From: Hofstenia miamia
Taxonomy: Eukaryota > Xenacoelomorpha > Acoela
Reading direction: 5' to 3'
Length of the DNA stretch: 64,000 nt
Assembly (NCBI GenBank): GCA_004352715.1
Contig: SCFE01000083.1
Coordinates: forward strand, 111,687-175,686
How positions within the stretch are numbered: position 1 is the first letter of the stretch; each line of letters opens with the position of its first letter. Under the pieces are notes generated by a model, which searched no databases, was not told the DNA's origin, and saw only the letters and a list, made by a program, of their open reading frames with translations. Positions 34,340-45,989 of the stretch are shown piece by piece. The position numbers and the translations under genes were made by a program.

Positions 34340-35811
34340 TCTAAGTGCAATCAGGTATAAAATGTCAATAACGCACTACTGGAGGGCGCGATTCGGCCTC
34401 TTCTTTTATTTCAAAACTATTAAAGATAAAGTAATGAGCTTTTGACACCTTTAAGCTACATCTTTGCAAATTTCCAAAAAAAATATTTTCATTGTTTTCG
34501 ATTTTATATGCAAATGAAGTTGCAACGCCACCAATTTTTGGAAAAATATAGGTAAAGAAAAGATAAAATAAAAAGAAAAGCATTAAAAATTTCTCTTAGT
34601 TATTGTCAAAGATTTAATCTAACAGGAAACCAAAAAGAAAATTCACTCAAAGTCAATCAATATTTCGTAATCACAGCAGTCATTTTCATAATTTTGCATA
34701 AAACTAACATTTCTAAAATGAACGCATTAATTCGAAATAAAGTCAATGGCTAATGTTTATTTATTTTTCAAAAATCAGAATCATAACAATATAAATTAAT
34801 GTCACTTTCAAGGTCAAAGTTAAGAACAGTTAAATAATAAAAAGTTTCACAGCACACAACACCTATTGCTTCACCTACGGGATTCCCATTTTTCAGTCCG
34901 GACTTCAGCATCAATGCATCTAGTAATTTAGGCCAGTTTTTATATGGTATGTAATCATATTTAGTTATTATAATCTTACTGTATTCGAAATATAGCACCA
35001 AAGGAAGATTTCCTATTTTTCGTATTTTAAATTTGACCCCGCCTGGCCTCTCCCATGATATAGGTATGACACTGATTTGTGAGATAAACTATTTTGTTGC
35101 CAATATTTTATTGCTACGGTGGGCCCAGGGGTGACAAATCAATTAAAACTGAACGTAGTACTAAAGTATATAGGAGCCACTCTTCTGCAAAATTTTTTCA
35201 ACCTAACATTTTTTTGAAAACCCTAACGCTCAACGATGATGACTCAATCAATTTAATTTTTTTGTGTAAATTAATATATCGATATCTATCAAAATATTGA
35301 CTATTTAAAATGCATTTTGCACTATAAACTTTTGAATTTTGTGCTAAAATGAATTTTTTCAGACTGCCTTTACACAGGCCCCGCTTAAAAATATTATTCC
35401 ACTTTAACTTTATCTTATTGTTCCTATATAGTTTTTAGGAGAAGTAAGAAACAATAATCTAAAAATAAATTTCAAGGAAATTTGCTGACAAAAAAAGACA
35501 TGGGGGCCGAATCGACTCTCTTAGTGCAAAAGATCAAACTATGTTAAAATTGTTCAAAACCTGAAAAATAGGAAATTGCATAAAAATGGAGTGTAATATA
35601 AACTCTTGACTTCAGCATCCTAATAACAATAAAAAAGTATTTGCAAAAGTTATTCAAGTTACATGTCTACTTATAAAAAACATCTTTTTAGATTAGAACA
35701 AACTTTCTATTATCTGGTAAGAAAAGCAATCAAGGTTTTACATGATTTTTTTACTAATTTAAATTGTTACACTACGATTGAAATCGTACTTTTTTAAAAG
35801 TTTAAAAAAAA
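34340..35811. other. AT-rich spacer, no gene seen
   Basis: Several short open frames without family features. Confidence 0.4.
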
Positions 35812-36070
35812 TCAGGAATCACTATTTTTTCGTCTCCCAAACATATCTATAACGCTCTCCATCTTTTCGTTTAGAACTTGATTTGCAAATGTGCGTTCAA
35901 TATTTAAAATAGCTAGACTGTTCACACGTCTTTGATCAATATTACTGCGGAGGTATGATTTCAGTGTTCTTAAGGTGTTAAATGAACGTTCTGAAAAGCA
36001 AAATGAAACTGGAATGCAAGCAAATGTATGTTTGTCATTTGCGTAAGAAGACGAAGTAATTCGATGCTGT
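35812..36070 (-). pseudogene. hAT transposase C terminus (ZMYM1-like type)
   Basis: Read on the minus strand: HTFACIPVSFCFSERSFNTL, then LKSYLRSNIDQRRVNSLAIL, then VIDMFGRRKNSDS and TGA at 35812-35814. This is the dimerisation domain of a hAT transposase with the usual serine-glutamate-arginine (SER-SF) block and basic tail. Upstream transposase sequence is absent, so it is a 5'-truncated remnant. Confidence 0.8.
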
Positions 36071-36130
36071 TTTTATGGTGAATTTTTTATTAATTTTGTA
36101 TTGATAGAATTGATTGCATACTATGGTTCT

Positions 36131-36781
36131 TAGGCGCCGCGAGCGGGGGTAAGAGGGGGCAGCTGCCTCCCTTTTCGTAGTGAGTTGATTGAATTGATAC
36201 AGTTTTATCAAATCGAAATTCCGAATTTCTTACTAATACTTGATTTAAATAAATTTAAGATGTATTTACTACTGACAGACTTGTCAACTAGCCGTAATTT
36301 CTAAGTTCGGCTTGTTTAAATTATGAGTAAATTCGGCTCGACTCGGCTCGCCACAGAAAATCTTTCAATGAGGCTCGTTTCAGCTCGGTATTTTTCTTAA
36401 AAATATTGTGCTCTCAGAATTTTTCAAATTGGTCTTTCTATTATTTAATAAACATTTCTAAAATAAGATTAAAAGTAAGGAATATTGAATGAAAAATACG
36501 AAAAATCTGCATAATAAAATGAACAAGCAGCACTATAAATTTGGTTTGCTTAAAAACGGCTCGTTTTGGGCTCGTTGTATATCCAATACACTGCTCAAGC
36601 TCGGCTAGGCTCGGCTCGGCTCGTTAGAAGCTCGGCTCGTTGACAAGTCTGACTACTGAACAAAATGCATTGGAACATATTTTTACTGTATGAAATGAAA
36701 TTATCCATTTTTCAATTCTAATGTATACGTGTGAATTATACTATAAATACTACATAAAACACACAATCATTTTTAGCTGAA
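36131..36781 (+). repeat. Dispersed repeat copy A, split by a MITE
   Basis: 36131-36275 plus 36660-36781 match 38545-38817 (copy B). The shared left part contains GAGGGGGCAGCTGCC. In copy A the sequence is interrupted at ACTACTGA by the MITE at 36276-36651. The right side ends at an N (36782). Confidence 0.85.
36276..36651. mobile_element. hAT-type MITE with a known empty site
   Basis: 376 bp with inverted repeats CAGACTTGTCAAC / GTTGACAAGTCTG, subterminal GGCTCG repeats and perfect 8-bp duplications ACTACTGA at 36268-36275 and 36652-36659. Copy B of the host repeat (about 38677-38690) has the target once and no insert, which proves the boundaries. Confidence 0.95.
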
Positions 36782-36782
36782 N

Positions 36783-37952
36783 GCTAAGTTCTGAACCTTT
36801 ATGGGTGCAGCCGGCCACGGCTTCAATTTTCAAATAACGATTTTTTATATTTAGCTTTTGTTTTAACTTGCAAGCTGAATTAAATTATAATAATCAGTTT
36901 TATTCATGGTGAGTTTAAGTTCAGGTATATTATGAGAAAGGTGATCGATATTATGTACAATATAACTTTTGCAGGTGCGTTCAGCCACTGTTGCAAATAG
37001 AAACTATTGATCAGCTGTGCCCAGCAAAAAAGCTCACGCTGCAAAACAATAAGTGGAAGTGCACCTAAAAGAATTGATTGCAAGATGAGACGTTTACAGA
37101 TGAGGTGGATAGCCAATCTGATCTAGACTATATCCCAGCAAAGTTTGGCATCCTTGACTGTAAATGGTGTAAAGGAAATTATTCTTAAGTGTCACTTAAG
37201 TCAGAGATATTCAATGATTTGCTCAGTACTCTGAAGTGGTGTGGCAGTGCTACTATACCAGTGACAGGACAGAAAGATAAAACACAATGCTCTTTTCGTA
37301 CCATCTATTGCAGAAGAAAAATATTTATGGACACTTGATTCATACAATCTACTTATCGATACGGTCAAAGTGTCACTTAATATTTTTCTCATCAAATATT
37401 GCAGAAAAAATCTACCAGAGGTGAATAGTTCTTCTTTAAGTGAAGCATACAAACCCTTTCTCAAGCGTTATTTACTGAATTTGAAATTTCAAATAAATTG
37501 CACTACCTCAGAATTTATTTCTCAAAATTACCACTGAATTGTCGCCTTGAAACGAAGAAGGGGTTGATATATTTGGGAAAAGATTGGATTAGGACCTTAA
37601 TTCGTTGGGGATTGTCTTAGGCATTTGTCACTTTAATGTGTTCTCTTAGACTGTTGAAAATCTGAAGTTTGAAGATCCAAATATTTTAAAATAGCATATT
37701 CTTAGGTAAACCTTTATTGAAGATTTTAGATCAAAAACAGTTTTTTCAGCAAAAACCAAAATTATTTTCTAATTCCCTCACTAGTTGGCATATAGCCACA
37801 TTGTCATTAATGGTTGAGAAAATTTTGACATTAAAATATTAGTATCAATTAAAATTGACTTTATACATGTATATTTTAAATTTGTGAGTTTTAGCAGATC
37901 TGTTATATTGGCAATATAAATGTGGTCAATAAATATTAAATACAAATTTTAG
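36783..37952. other. No gene recognised
   Basis: Scattered coding-like scraps (for example PLLQIETIDQLCPAKKLTL near 37000) with stops. It could hide upstream exons of the Cid1-like gene, but I could not identify its catalytic motif. Confidence 0.35.
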
Positions 37953-38337
37953 GCATTAGAGCAATAGCAGCAAGAACTGAACCACGTGTTCCTTTAGTAG
38001 AAATGCAATTCAATGAGCTGAAAATTGATATGTGTGTAAACAATCTTTTGGTAAGTGAAAGTTTTACATAATTATATCAGCATCTACAAATTTTTAGCCA
38101 GTGGAGAATTCGAAGCTGCTTAAAAATTACATAAAATACAATAATCGACTAGTGGGATTAGGTCTTTTTTTAAAGCACTTCAATGAGGTAATTTTTTAGA
38201 GTAATATATAGTATAAAGATATTTAGCAAGTGGGAATTGATGGACAACATGGCCTGTCGTCATATGCAACGTGTTTGCTCTTAATTCATTATCTTCAACA
38301 TACCGATCCAAAAGGCTTACCCATTCTACAGAAATAT
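37953..38337 (+). CDS. Cid1-like terminal nucleotidyltransferase, three internal exons
   Basis: Exons 37953-38050, 38098-38187 and 38227-38337 are joined by 47-nt and 39-nt GT-AG introns in phase 0. They read RVPLVEMQFNELKIDMCVNN, then ENSKLLKNYIKYNNRLVGLG, then GLSSYATCLLLIHYLQ and GLPILQKY. This is the central part of non-canonical poly(A)/poly(U) polymerases of the Cid1/TUT/GLD-2 family, which tail RNA 3' ends. KIDMCVNN carries the third catalytic Asp; LSSYA lies in the nucleotide-recognition region. The first two catalytic Asp and the C-terminal domain are not found nearby. It may be a partial gene, a gene with distant exons, or a pseudogene. Confidence 0.75.
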
Positions 38338-38544
38338 GTAAAATATTACTTTATTAATTAAAGCAGCTTATTAATGGGATTACCTACTCTAATGTAATTT
38401 CTTAGTCCCATCTATTGCATTGAGTTTCATAAAATGTTCTAGCGCCATGTTTCCATTTTGTCTTCACTTTTAAAACAAAGTTAGCAAAAATAAATATTAT
38501 TTTGAAATCTTTTGTCCCAGTTTCTTCATTGATATTCCCAGTCA

Positions 38545-39258
38545 TAGGAGCCGCTAGCGAGTGGCAAGAGGGGGCAGCTGCCCTTCTTTCGTGGTGAGTT
38601 GATTGAATTGATACAGTTTTATCAAATCGAAATTCAGAATTTCTTAGTAATGCTTGATTTGAATAAATTTAAAATGTCTTTACTACTGAACAAAATGCAT
38701 TGGAACATATTTTTACTGTATGAAATAAAATTATCCATTTTTCAATTCTAATGTATATGGATGTAAACGTGTGAATTATACTATTAATACATAAAACACA
38801 CAATCATTTTTAGGTGAATAAAAAATTTTTCTAGATCATTATATAAAATCTTTAATTCCTTAAACCAGGTTAAATTTTGGATTAATATCTGGAAAATAAT
38901 GGAATTATTTTGAAATTTACTTCCATTTGAAATGCATTATATCAGACATAAATTATATTTATAATTGATTTCAAAATAGTTTAGTGGTCAAAATAATATA
39001 ACATGGGTATATATTTTTACATTTTATACATTGGAGGAGAGAGTAAAGCAGATTCTAGCATATTACTTCGGATAATCAAATGCTTGGAATATAAGATCTC
39101 ATCTCCTTGTTCTCTTTCAATTAAATGATTAAATTTCTTCAAAAAGAAATTGATTTGAAATACAATTTTTTCGACAAAAAACATGTTTCCAAAATATCAC
39201 ACCTCACACATGCAAAATTTTTTTTGCCCCTCCTTTAAGAAGTGTCTCGCGGCGCCCT
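38545..39258. repeat. Dispersed repeat copy B, possible hAT-type element
   Basis: The left part matches copy A at 36131. The right end, read inward, begins GGGCGCCGCGAG, resembling the left end of copy A (AGGCGCCGCGAGC), so the full unit may be a DNA transposon of about 0.7 kb. No target duplication found. Confidence 0.55.
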
Positions 39259-40158
39259 TGTGGTTTATATGCAAAAATATGTCACCTGAACGGAACTATT
39301 TCATATTATGACGGATTGATTAGTATACATGGATACATATATATAATTTATTCATTCAAACAATTAAATTCATTTGCAAACAGAGAAAGCAATTCGAGTA
39401 CCAAAGAAATTAATGAATATTTCTGTAAAAAAGTTTTTATGGATAAATTAGTCTGAAAATGAAGCAATGCTAAGTTATTCAATATCCAATGCATCCTATT
39501 AAAAATTTCAGTTGGCTTTTTTTGTGTATCATTACTATTACCCGAGATCCATTGGATAAGAAACTTAATTGTGATTTTCACAATATTCACAATTTAGCGA
39601 ATATTTTGCACATAAATACCAACTGAACTCATACATGTTTTTATTAAAGAATTTGTGACATTCTGTCAACGTAGCCAATAATTAGTTTGCACACTGGGCA
39701 GCAATTATATTAATTAAGAGAGGCGACATTAACTACTTGAATAGAAGAGCTGAGTTGATTATGTAATCAAGTGGATTGACCTGATTTAGCCATAGTAGAA
39801 ACATTTGAGTTAATTTAGCACCCGCCAATCACTTGCGACACCTGTCAATCAGAAGAGCAGAAGTGATTCCTTAGCTAATGGAAGATTAACGCGGAGCATC
39901 AAAACCATTCCTCTCAACGCCTCAGATAGTTGTTTGACAATGCGCTTCGCGGCAATCGTCCCGTCATTACGCACAATTGACAGCTAGATGGCGCGATTGA
40001 CAGCCAAGTGGCAGTCAAATTAACGCGGTGCTTTTGCAGCCCGGCCCTTCTCGGCCAATCAATTGATCGAGTGGTGATTGCTTTTGGCTGTGATAAATAG
40101 CTCGCAATTTCAATATCAATGATACAATGAAATAAACTTCTGAGCGATTAGTTTCCAA
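39259..40158. other. Upstream region of the metalloproteinase gene
   Basis: No gene. A TATA-like ATAAATAG lies at 40093-40100, about 60 bp before the ATG. Around 39975-40020 a short imperfect direct repeat (TTGACAGC..AGTGGC) and GC-richer DNA could be promoter-proximal. Confidence 0.35.
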
Positions 40159-43100
40159 ATGGATTTCGTATCAATTTTCACCGTTTCAATTTCCTTTATT
40201 TTGCTTCAGTATGCCAGCTGTTTTCCATCACATCGACAATTTAAGGTATTTTCAGTTAGTTTATTCTTCATCAATATCTTTCCTCTTCTAAAATCTTCAA
40301 ATTTGAAACATCGACAAACTTTAATAGTTAACATACGCTTTTGTCTATTTGTTGAACTATGAAAAACCAACTGAAATGTAAAATTAGATTGAATTTGACC
40401 TTATTTTAATTAATTCAATTATTGCCATAAGAGGCTTCAATAGGATTTCAATGCCTAATTGATACAGCATTTTTTCTCAATTGCTATGCTTGTGTGTATT
40501 TTTATTAATTATAATATAAGTATTTATTAGGTTGTTCTGAAATTTTATCCCATACTTAACGAACCTCAATGAGAAGACGAATTCATAAGAACTATGATTT
40601 GAATCTCACAAAAACATTGTTCAATAGTAATTTAACATTGAAACCTCTAGAAAGTTTGGAAGATCACGTTACCCTTGAAAGTTATGCACTTGAACTTACT
40701 ATCTAAATAGTTTTATAAACATGTAGAAACTAAACTATATTTTTGCCTGCATCTACTATTAAGTATATGTTTGCTCATGCTAGTTTGCCTTTCACCCTCT
40801 ATAGTGTTATTTGTACGCAAAAAACCATATTAATGAAATATTTGAAACTGAATGATTGAACTTTCAGGACACAAGTTCTCACCTAAGAAAAGCAAGATCA
40901 GTTGGTGGCGACGTATCTTGGACTAATCGCTCTATCATTACATGGGATGTTAGTAGGCCTAGCCATTATATAGAATTTAATTACACTCTACAAATTGTTG
41001 AGCATGCATTCAAACTGTGGGCAAGATCTTGTCCTCTACGCTTTATACGAAATACTAATCATCCAGACATTGAAATCAGTTTTGATTCAGGTGAGCAATG
41101 CTTAAAATACCGTTTACCATTAATAGTTATAATTATAATAGAAAATATTTTGATATTTTTTGTTTGAAATTGATAACTGCTACCGTAAATGTCATTTTGT
41201 GTTGTTGAAACTGGGTTAATGTATTCGGCATAGTTTGACAAAGTTATTCAAATATATAAACATTTAAGGATGATATAAAAGACTTATGTACAACATTTAG
41301 CATCAGAGCATGAACTAAACTGCCCAATTCGTTTTGACAAAGGATATCGCCAACTAGCTCATGCCTGGGCCCGAGGCGATATCCATATGCATGATGTTAT
41401 AAATGCATCAAGAACTAGCGATCCCGAAGCTAAAAGTGGGAAACTTCTGCAAGTTCTTGTTCATGAAATTGGACACGTTTTGGGATTGAACCATTCTGAC
41501 ACAAATAATCTGACTATAATGTGGCCTTCTACGGCTTCTTCAACAAGTCCCGAGATTGGACAATTTTTGGAGCTTCCTGTATATGATCAAAGAATGATAC
41601 AAAAGCTATATGGTAAGAAATTCATCTTTTGCCATGATTTTATTTATAATATGTCAATGAAAGCTTATAAATTTGTAAACATGAGACAAAGTTCAACTTC
41701 TAAATATGTTTATATTGGTTGCGTTATCCGATTTCAATGCAAAGTTTTTTTATGAGTTCAATTTACTTAATAGAGGATTTAAAATCATTTGTAAGCATAT
41801 AAAATTATAACTATAGGCTTTTGGGGACATTCCAGCTATAAAACAAATACTTTATATGATATTCGTATTTCTGCATTCGGCTCTAAGCAATCTATCATTC
41901 ATGTGTAAAGCAGTGGGCTTAATCAAGGATCAAATTTACTGACACAAATGGGAAATTTTAGTGTTTTGACAAAAATATATTACATTTTTTATACTAATTT
42001 TATCTACATGTATATGATTACATCTAAGAGCATAACACTGGAAATGAAATTGGTTTCAATGGTTTTGTATGTGATTTCTTTCTTTGTTTATTTTGAAACA
42101 TAAAATACTGAGCAAAACAACTCATTGGTAAAACTGTCTAAATTCTGCAACGTTACAATCCCACAATTTGTATTTAACCTCCCAGGCAGTGCAGTATATT
42201 AAACGACGTACAAAATAAATCCCAAGCGCAAGGCGTAGGAATATAAAAGTGAATGGTCGTTTTATGAATCACTAGCGTGTGTAAATATTTTAATCCCTGT
42301 CTTACAACTCTTAATGCGATGATTGGCTAATCCATTTATGGCTTTTAGAATTATGGAAATTATAATCGCCTACTTAAACCCTTCAAAGGCCAGCAACCAG
42401 ACAGTTAATTTGACACCAATAAATTACAACGCATGAAGTCTGCAATGATTTCCGTAATTCGCAGTCAGCTCAATATATATTAAGTCTTCTGTTCTTCTTT
42501 TATACCGTTATTTTATTATTTGTTTAACAAGATCAAACAATTAAGTATTAAAATGGTATTCTTCCCTGCATTTGCAAAACAATTCACACTCATGTTATAA
42601 AGAAATGCTACTAAAATTTGGGATTGTCAGCACTTTCCAGCATTTGTAGAATTTTTACAGGGAAAAGCAGATATAACAAAATACTGATTAAATACTTCCC
42701 TAGGCGATTTCACCAGTTGTTTATAACGCAGCACTTTTCCTTATCCATGCACAATTAATTCCTATAATAGCTCTGTGAGTACTCAAACTTGCGAGTATAG
42801 TAAAAACGAAATATTTCTGTTTTAAATTTACATTTCGAATCGAAATCTATTTTTAGAATTAAAACTACGAAACCTAGCAGTGAATTGTTAGAAATGTTGT
42901 CTGAAAATAATAATTAAAATATACTGCTTTCAACAAAATTGTATTCAAGTCAACCACTTTGTTATGAAATCACACTACAATTTCCGATTTGACTCGAATC
43001 GAATTTAGAGAATCCCAGTAAAGCCTTGCAATGAGTTGACACTTGAGCTATTTCTATACAATAGTAACAAAAATAATCATATTTCAATTGTTCGCCATTT

Positions 43101-44356
43101 TGTCTTATAATCTCCTTGTAAAAGCTCATGTTGTTCAATATAAAATTTGTTCTCACAATATTTAACTATGTTTATTTTAAACTCTTACATATACATTTAT
43201 AAGCTCTAACTGTTTCTTATAGGTAAATGCTCGACTGACTTTGATGCACTCATTGATGTTCCTGGACCAGCAGCTAATGAGCCAAATACACTGATATTTA
43301 AAAATGAGATTGTTTGGCTTTACAGTAATATCCTAGATAAAGTTGAAGCGAATTATCCTCAATTCTCGTCTTCGAGATGGAAAAATTTTCCGTCACGTGT
43401 TGATGCCGTTCTACAACTAAGTAAAGAAGATTCCAATGCAATGTATATTATTTCAGGTATAAAATCTTACATAGATCTTTACAAAGAGTATCATTTATAA
43501 TTATATTTAGCATGCCTTTATAATATTTTTTCATATTGAATAAATTATGCTTAGGGCATGATGTATATTTCTTTGAGCCATCAAAGGATGAATTACGTCT
43601 CTATGTCAATGAAACGAAAACACATTATCCACGTAATCTGCTGCAGATGTGGGATTGCTTTGGAAAGGAAACCTTTAGTCATTTGAATACAGCATATTAT
43701 CACAAAGAAACTAAGACTATATATTTTTTCGTCAGAGATAAGGTATGCTTTCCGCACACCGAATTTTCAGCTATTGATAAATTAGTTATAGCGTAAGTTG
43801 TATGAACTTTTTTCAACATGTTTAGTTAAAACTGTTCAATATTGCCATAATCATCAATATCATTAATATCTTCATCATCAAAGCTACCATTATATTCATC
43901 ATTTTGTTAATGTATATACCAACATTGTCACTACTTGCATTTTATAGTTAGTTAAAGCTACCTTCAAAATTATAGTAAAAAAGAAATAATTTTTTATGCA
44001 TCAACTCGATTACAGATTTTTTAAAAATTTTTGGATGAGAAATTAGAGAATGTTCTTTTATTATATTATTTGAAAAGTGTATTTTATTAACACCTTTCAC
44101 TTGCATTTAGGTATTTAAATATAATACTAAGGAACGTAAATGCAAGCCTTCAGTTACCCTTTCCAACTTTCTCTCCAATGTACACCAGTCAACCACGGAT
44201 CATCCATCCGGGATAGACTTCATCTATCGCTCTACAAAGGCCAAAAATGTTACGCTTGTCAGTGGTAAGCAATATTGGCATGTTAAAAGACGAAACCTAC
44301 AATTAAGAGGACCCTTTCCGTTTACCGACAAATTCAAATCCGTTTGTTCCATTTGA
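40159..44356 (+). CDS. Secreted matrix metalloproteinase without visible prodomain
   Basis: Exons 40159-40245, 40868-41090, 41301-41612, 43223-43456, 43555-43742 and 44111-44356 join in phase to 429 residues. The product is an extracellular zinc endopeptidase that cleaves matrix proteins. Residues 1-22 or so are a signal peptide (MDFVSIFTVSISFILLQYA). A furin-like RKAR lies at 36-39. The catalytic domain is about 42-206, with zinc ligands in HEIGHVLGLNHS (His158, Glu159, His162, His168) and the Met-turn at Met177. A four-blade hemopexin domain follows, opening with GKCSTDFDA and closing with the last Cys, as expected for its disulfide. Missing: the usual prodomain with its PRCGxPD cysteine switch, and a hinge (LYG runs straight into GKC). 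An undetected exon could supply either. Confidence 0.9.
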
Positions 44357-44959
44357 AACTATTTTTAATTTGTATATATCGCAGCTATTCAGCTGGAAAT
44401 TTGTGCAATTGATAAATTGAAATGAGATGGTGCTACTCAATTTAAATTATAAATTATTAAAACGTTAAAGTACAATATATTTTTATAGAAACGACTTTTA
44501 GCTAGCAAGCAATTTACATTATGCTGTTAATTGCAGAAATTTATGCATAAATTTTCAACCCACTAGAAGTTCTTGTTCATAATCATCGATAACTCATTGA
44601 TTTTACAATGAGCAGTAATAAAATGGTTATTAACTCATTAATCACCATATATAATCTTTATTAAGTCTATTACTCTATAAAAATATTAATTGTAAATACA
44701 GAAATCATTAGTAGAAAATAGTCCATAAAATTAATGCTTGCAATTCTGAAGAATACAAGAAATTCATTTCCAAAACTAGAACCAAGAAATTTATTAAAAT
44801 CGTTTTTATATTTGTACAAGGAAATTACCAATAAATTATAATAATGAGAATGACAGGTAGAATCACAATTTTAGAGTCCAAGTAGATCAAATACAAAAAA
44901 TTGGGTACCTCTTCAACTAGATTCGCATGGTCTATTATCAAAGTTGTTGACAATGAAGT
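44357..44959. other. 3' region of the metalloproteinase gene
   Basis: AT-rich. AATAAA occurs near 44616. No other feature recognised. Confidence 0.35.
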
Positions 44960-45573
44960 TGCTATCTTAAGTGCTAATAATATTCCAGGGAGACAGCTTA
45001 GCACCACTCCTGTTTTTAGTTAGCTTAATCCCTATCACAGAAAAGTTAAGAGAGACAGGCATAGGGTATAAGATGGAGAAGAATGGTAGAGCAGTGAGTC
45101 ACCTGTGGTACATGGAAGACCTGAAGATGTATGCTAGTTCAAGGAAGATGTTGCAGAAGCAAGTGGAAACATTGGAGAAGGCAAGCAGAGATTCAGGCTT
45201 AGAATTTGGATTAGGAAAGTGTGTGGCAGTAACAATGACTAGAAGTAAGTGTATGGATGGGAATGGCAGACAGTAGATCATCTGATAGCAGGGTGTGAGA
45301 AGTTGGCACAGAAGGAGTATACGTTCAGGCATGACAAGGTGGGAAGAATGGTACATCGGAGCTTGAGCAGGCAGCAGTGGTTAGAAGCAGGAGACAAGTG
45401 GTATGAGCACAAGCCACATGGCGTCATAGAAAATGAGAATGGTAAGATACTTTGGGACTTAGGCAGCATTGTCAGGAACAGCTAGAGTCCCGAGGAAAGC
45501 TCTCAGATTTCCTGCGAACTGGTGAGTTCCCCGAGCTAAGAGGGATACCAGCACGAAGCTGAGAGAAGTAAGG
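44960..45573 (+). pseudogene. R4/Dong-like LINE, internally deleted
   Basis: The first frame (44971-45276) reads QGDSLAPLLFLVSLIPIT, then HLWYMEDLKMYA, then SGLEFGLGKC: the polymerase palm of an R4/Dong-type LINE with the catalytic YxDD changed to YMED. The frame then switches directly to TVDHLIAGCEKLAQKEY, RHDKVGRMVH and WYEHKPHGVIENENGK (45249-45485), the C-terminal zinc region and tail of the same family. Several hundred residues between them are deleted. Inactive. Confidence 0.75.
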
Positions 45574-45614
45574 ATAATAATAATAATAATAATTAATAAT
45601 AATAATAATAATAA
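45574..45614. repeat. (AAT)n microsatellite at the LINE 3' end
   Basis: About 13 AAT units with one imperfect unit, immediately downstream of the R4/Dong-like remnant. Members of this LINE group are reported to sit in TAA repeats, so this may be the target site. Confidence 0.9.
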
Positions 45615-45989
45615 GCAGCCTTAACGGCGCAATGCATAGATATTGAATTTTCTTACAAAGTGATGTATTTTTAGTAACCCTCGACAACTGGATGTATAAA
45701 TTACGACAGATGATTTTTGAAACTGTTTTTAGTGAGATAAACCGAGTAAAATTCGACTGTTATTAATAAATTTGGTATTCATAGTTTTACAAGCTCGCAC
45801 CTTTTCTTACCTATTCTAATGAGTAATGAACAGTATTTCAAACAATATAATGCAAAGCACATTACAACTAATCTTATGCAAACATGATTATAAATGACAT
45901 AACAATTACAGACCACTTTGAAAGTGCATGTTGTAATGATGAATTGAGCTTCGAATCTATTTTTTCAGCTATAGCTTCATCAAGTTCTT
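45615..45989. other. Spacer, nothing recognised
   Basis: AT-rich, no supported feature. Confidence 0.4.
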
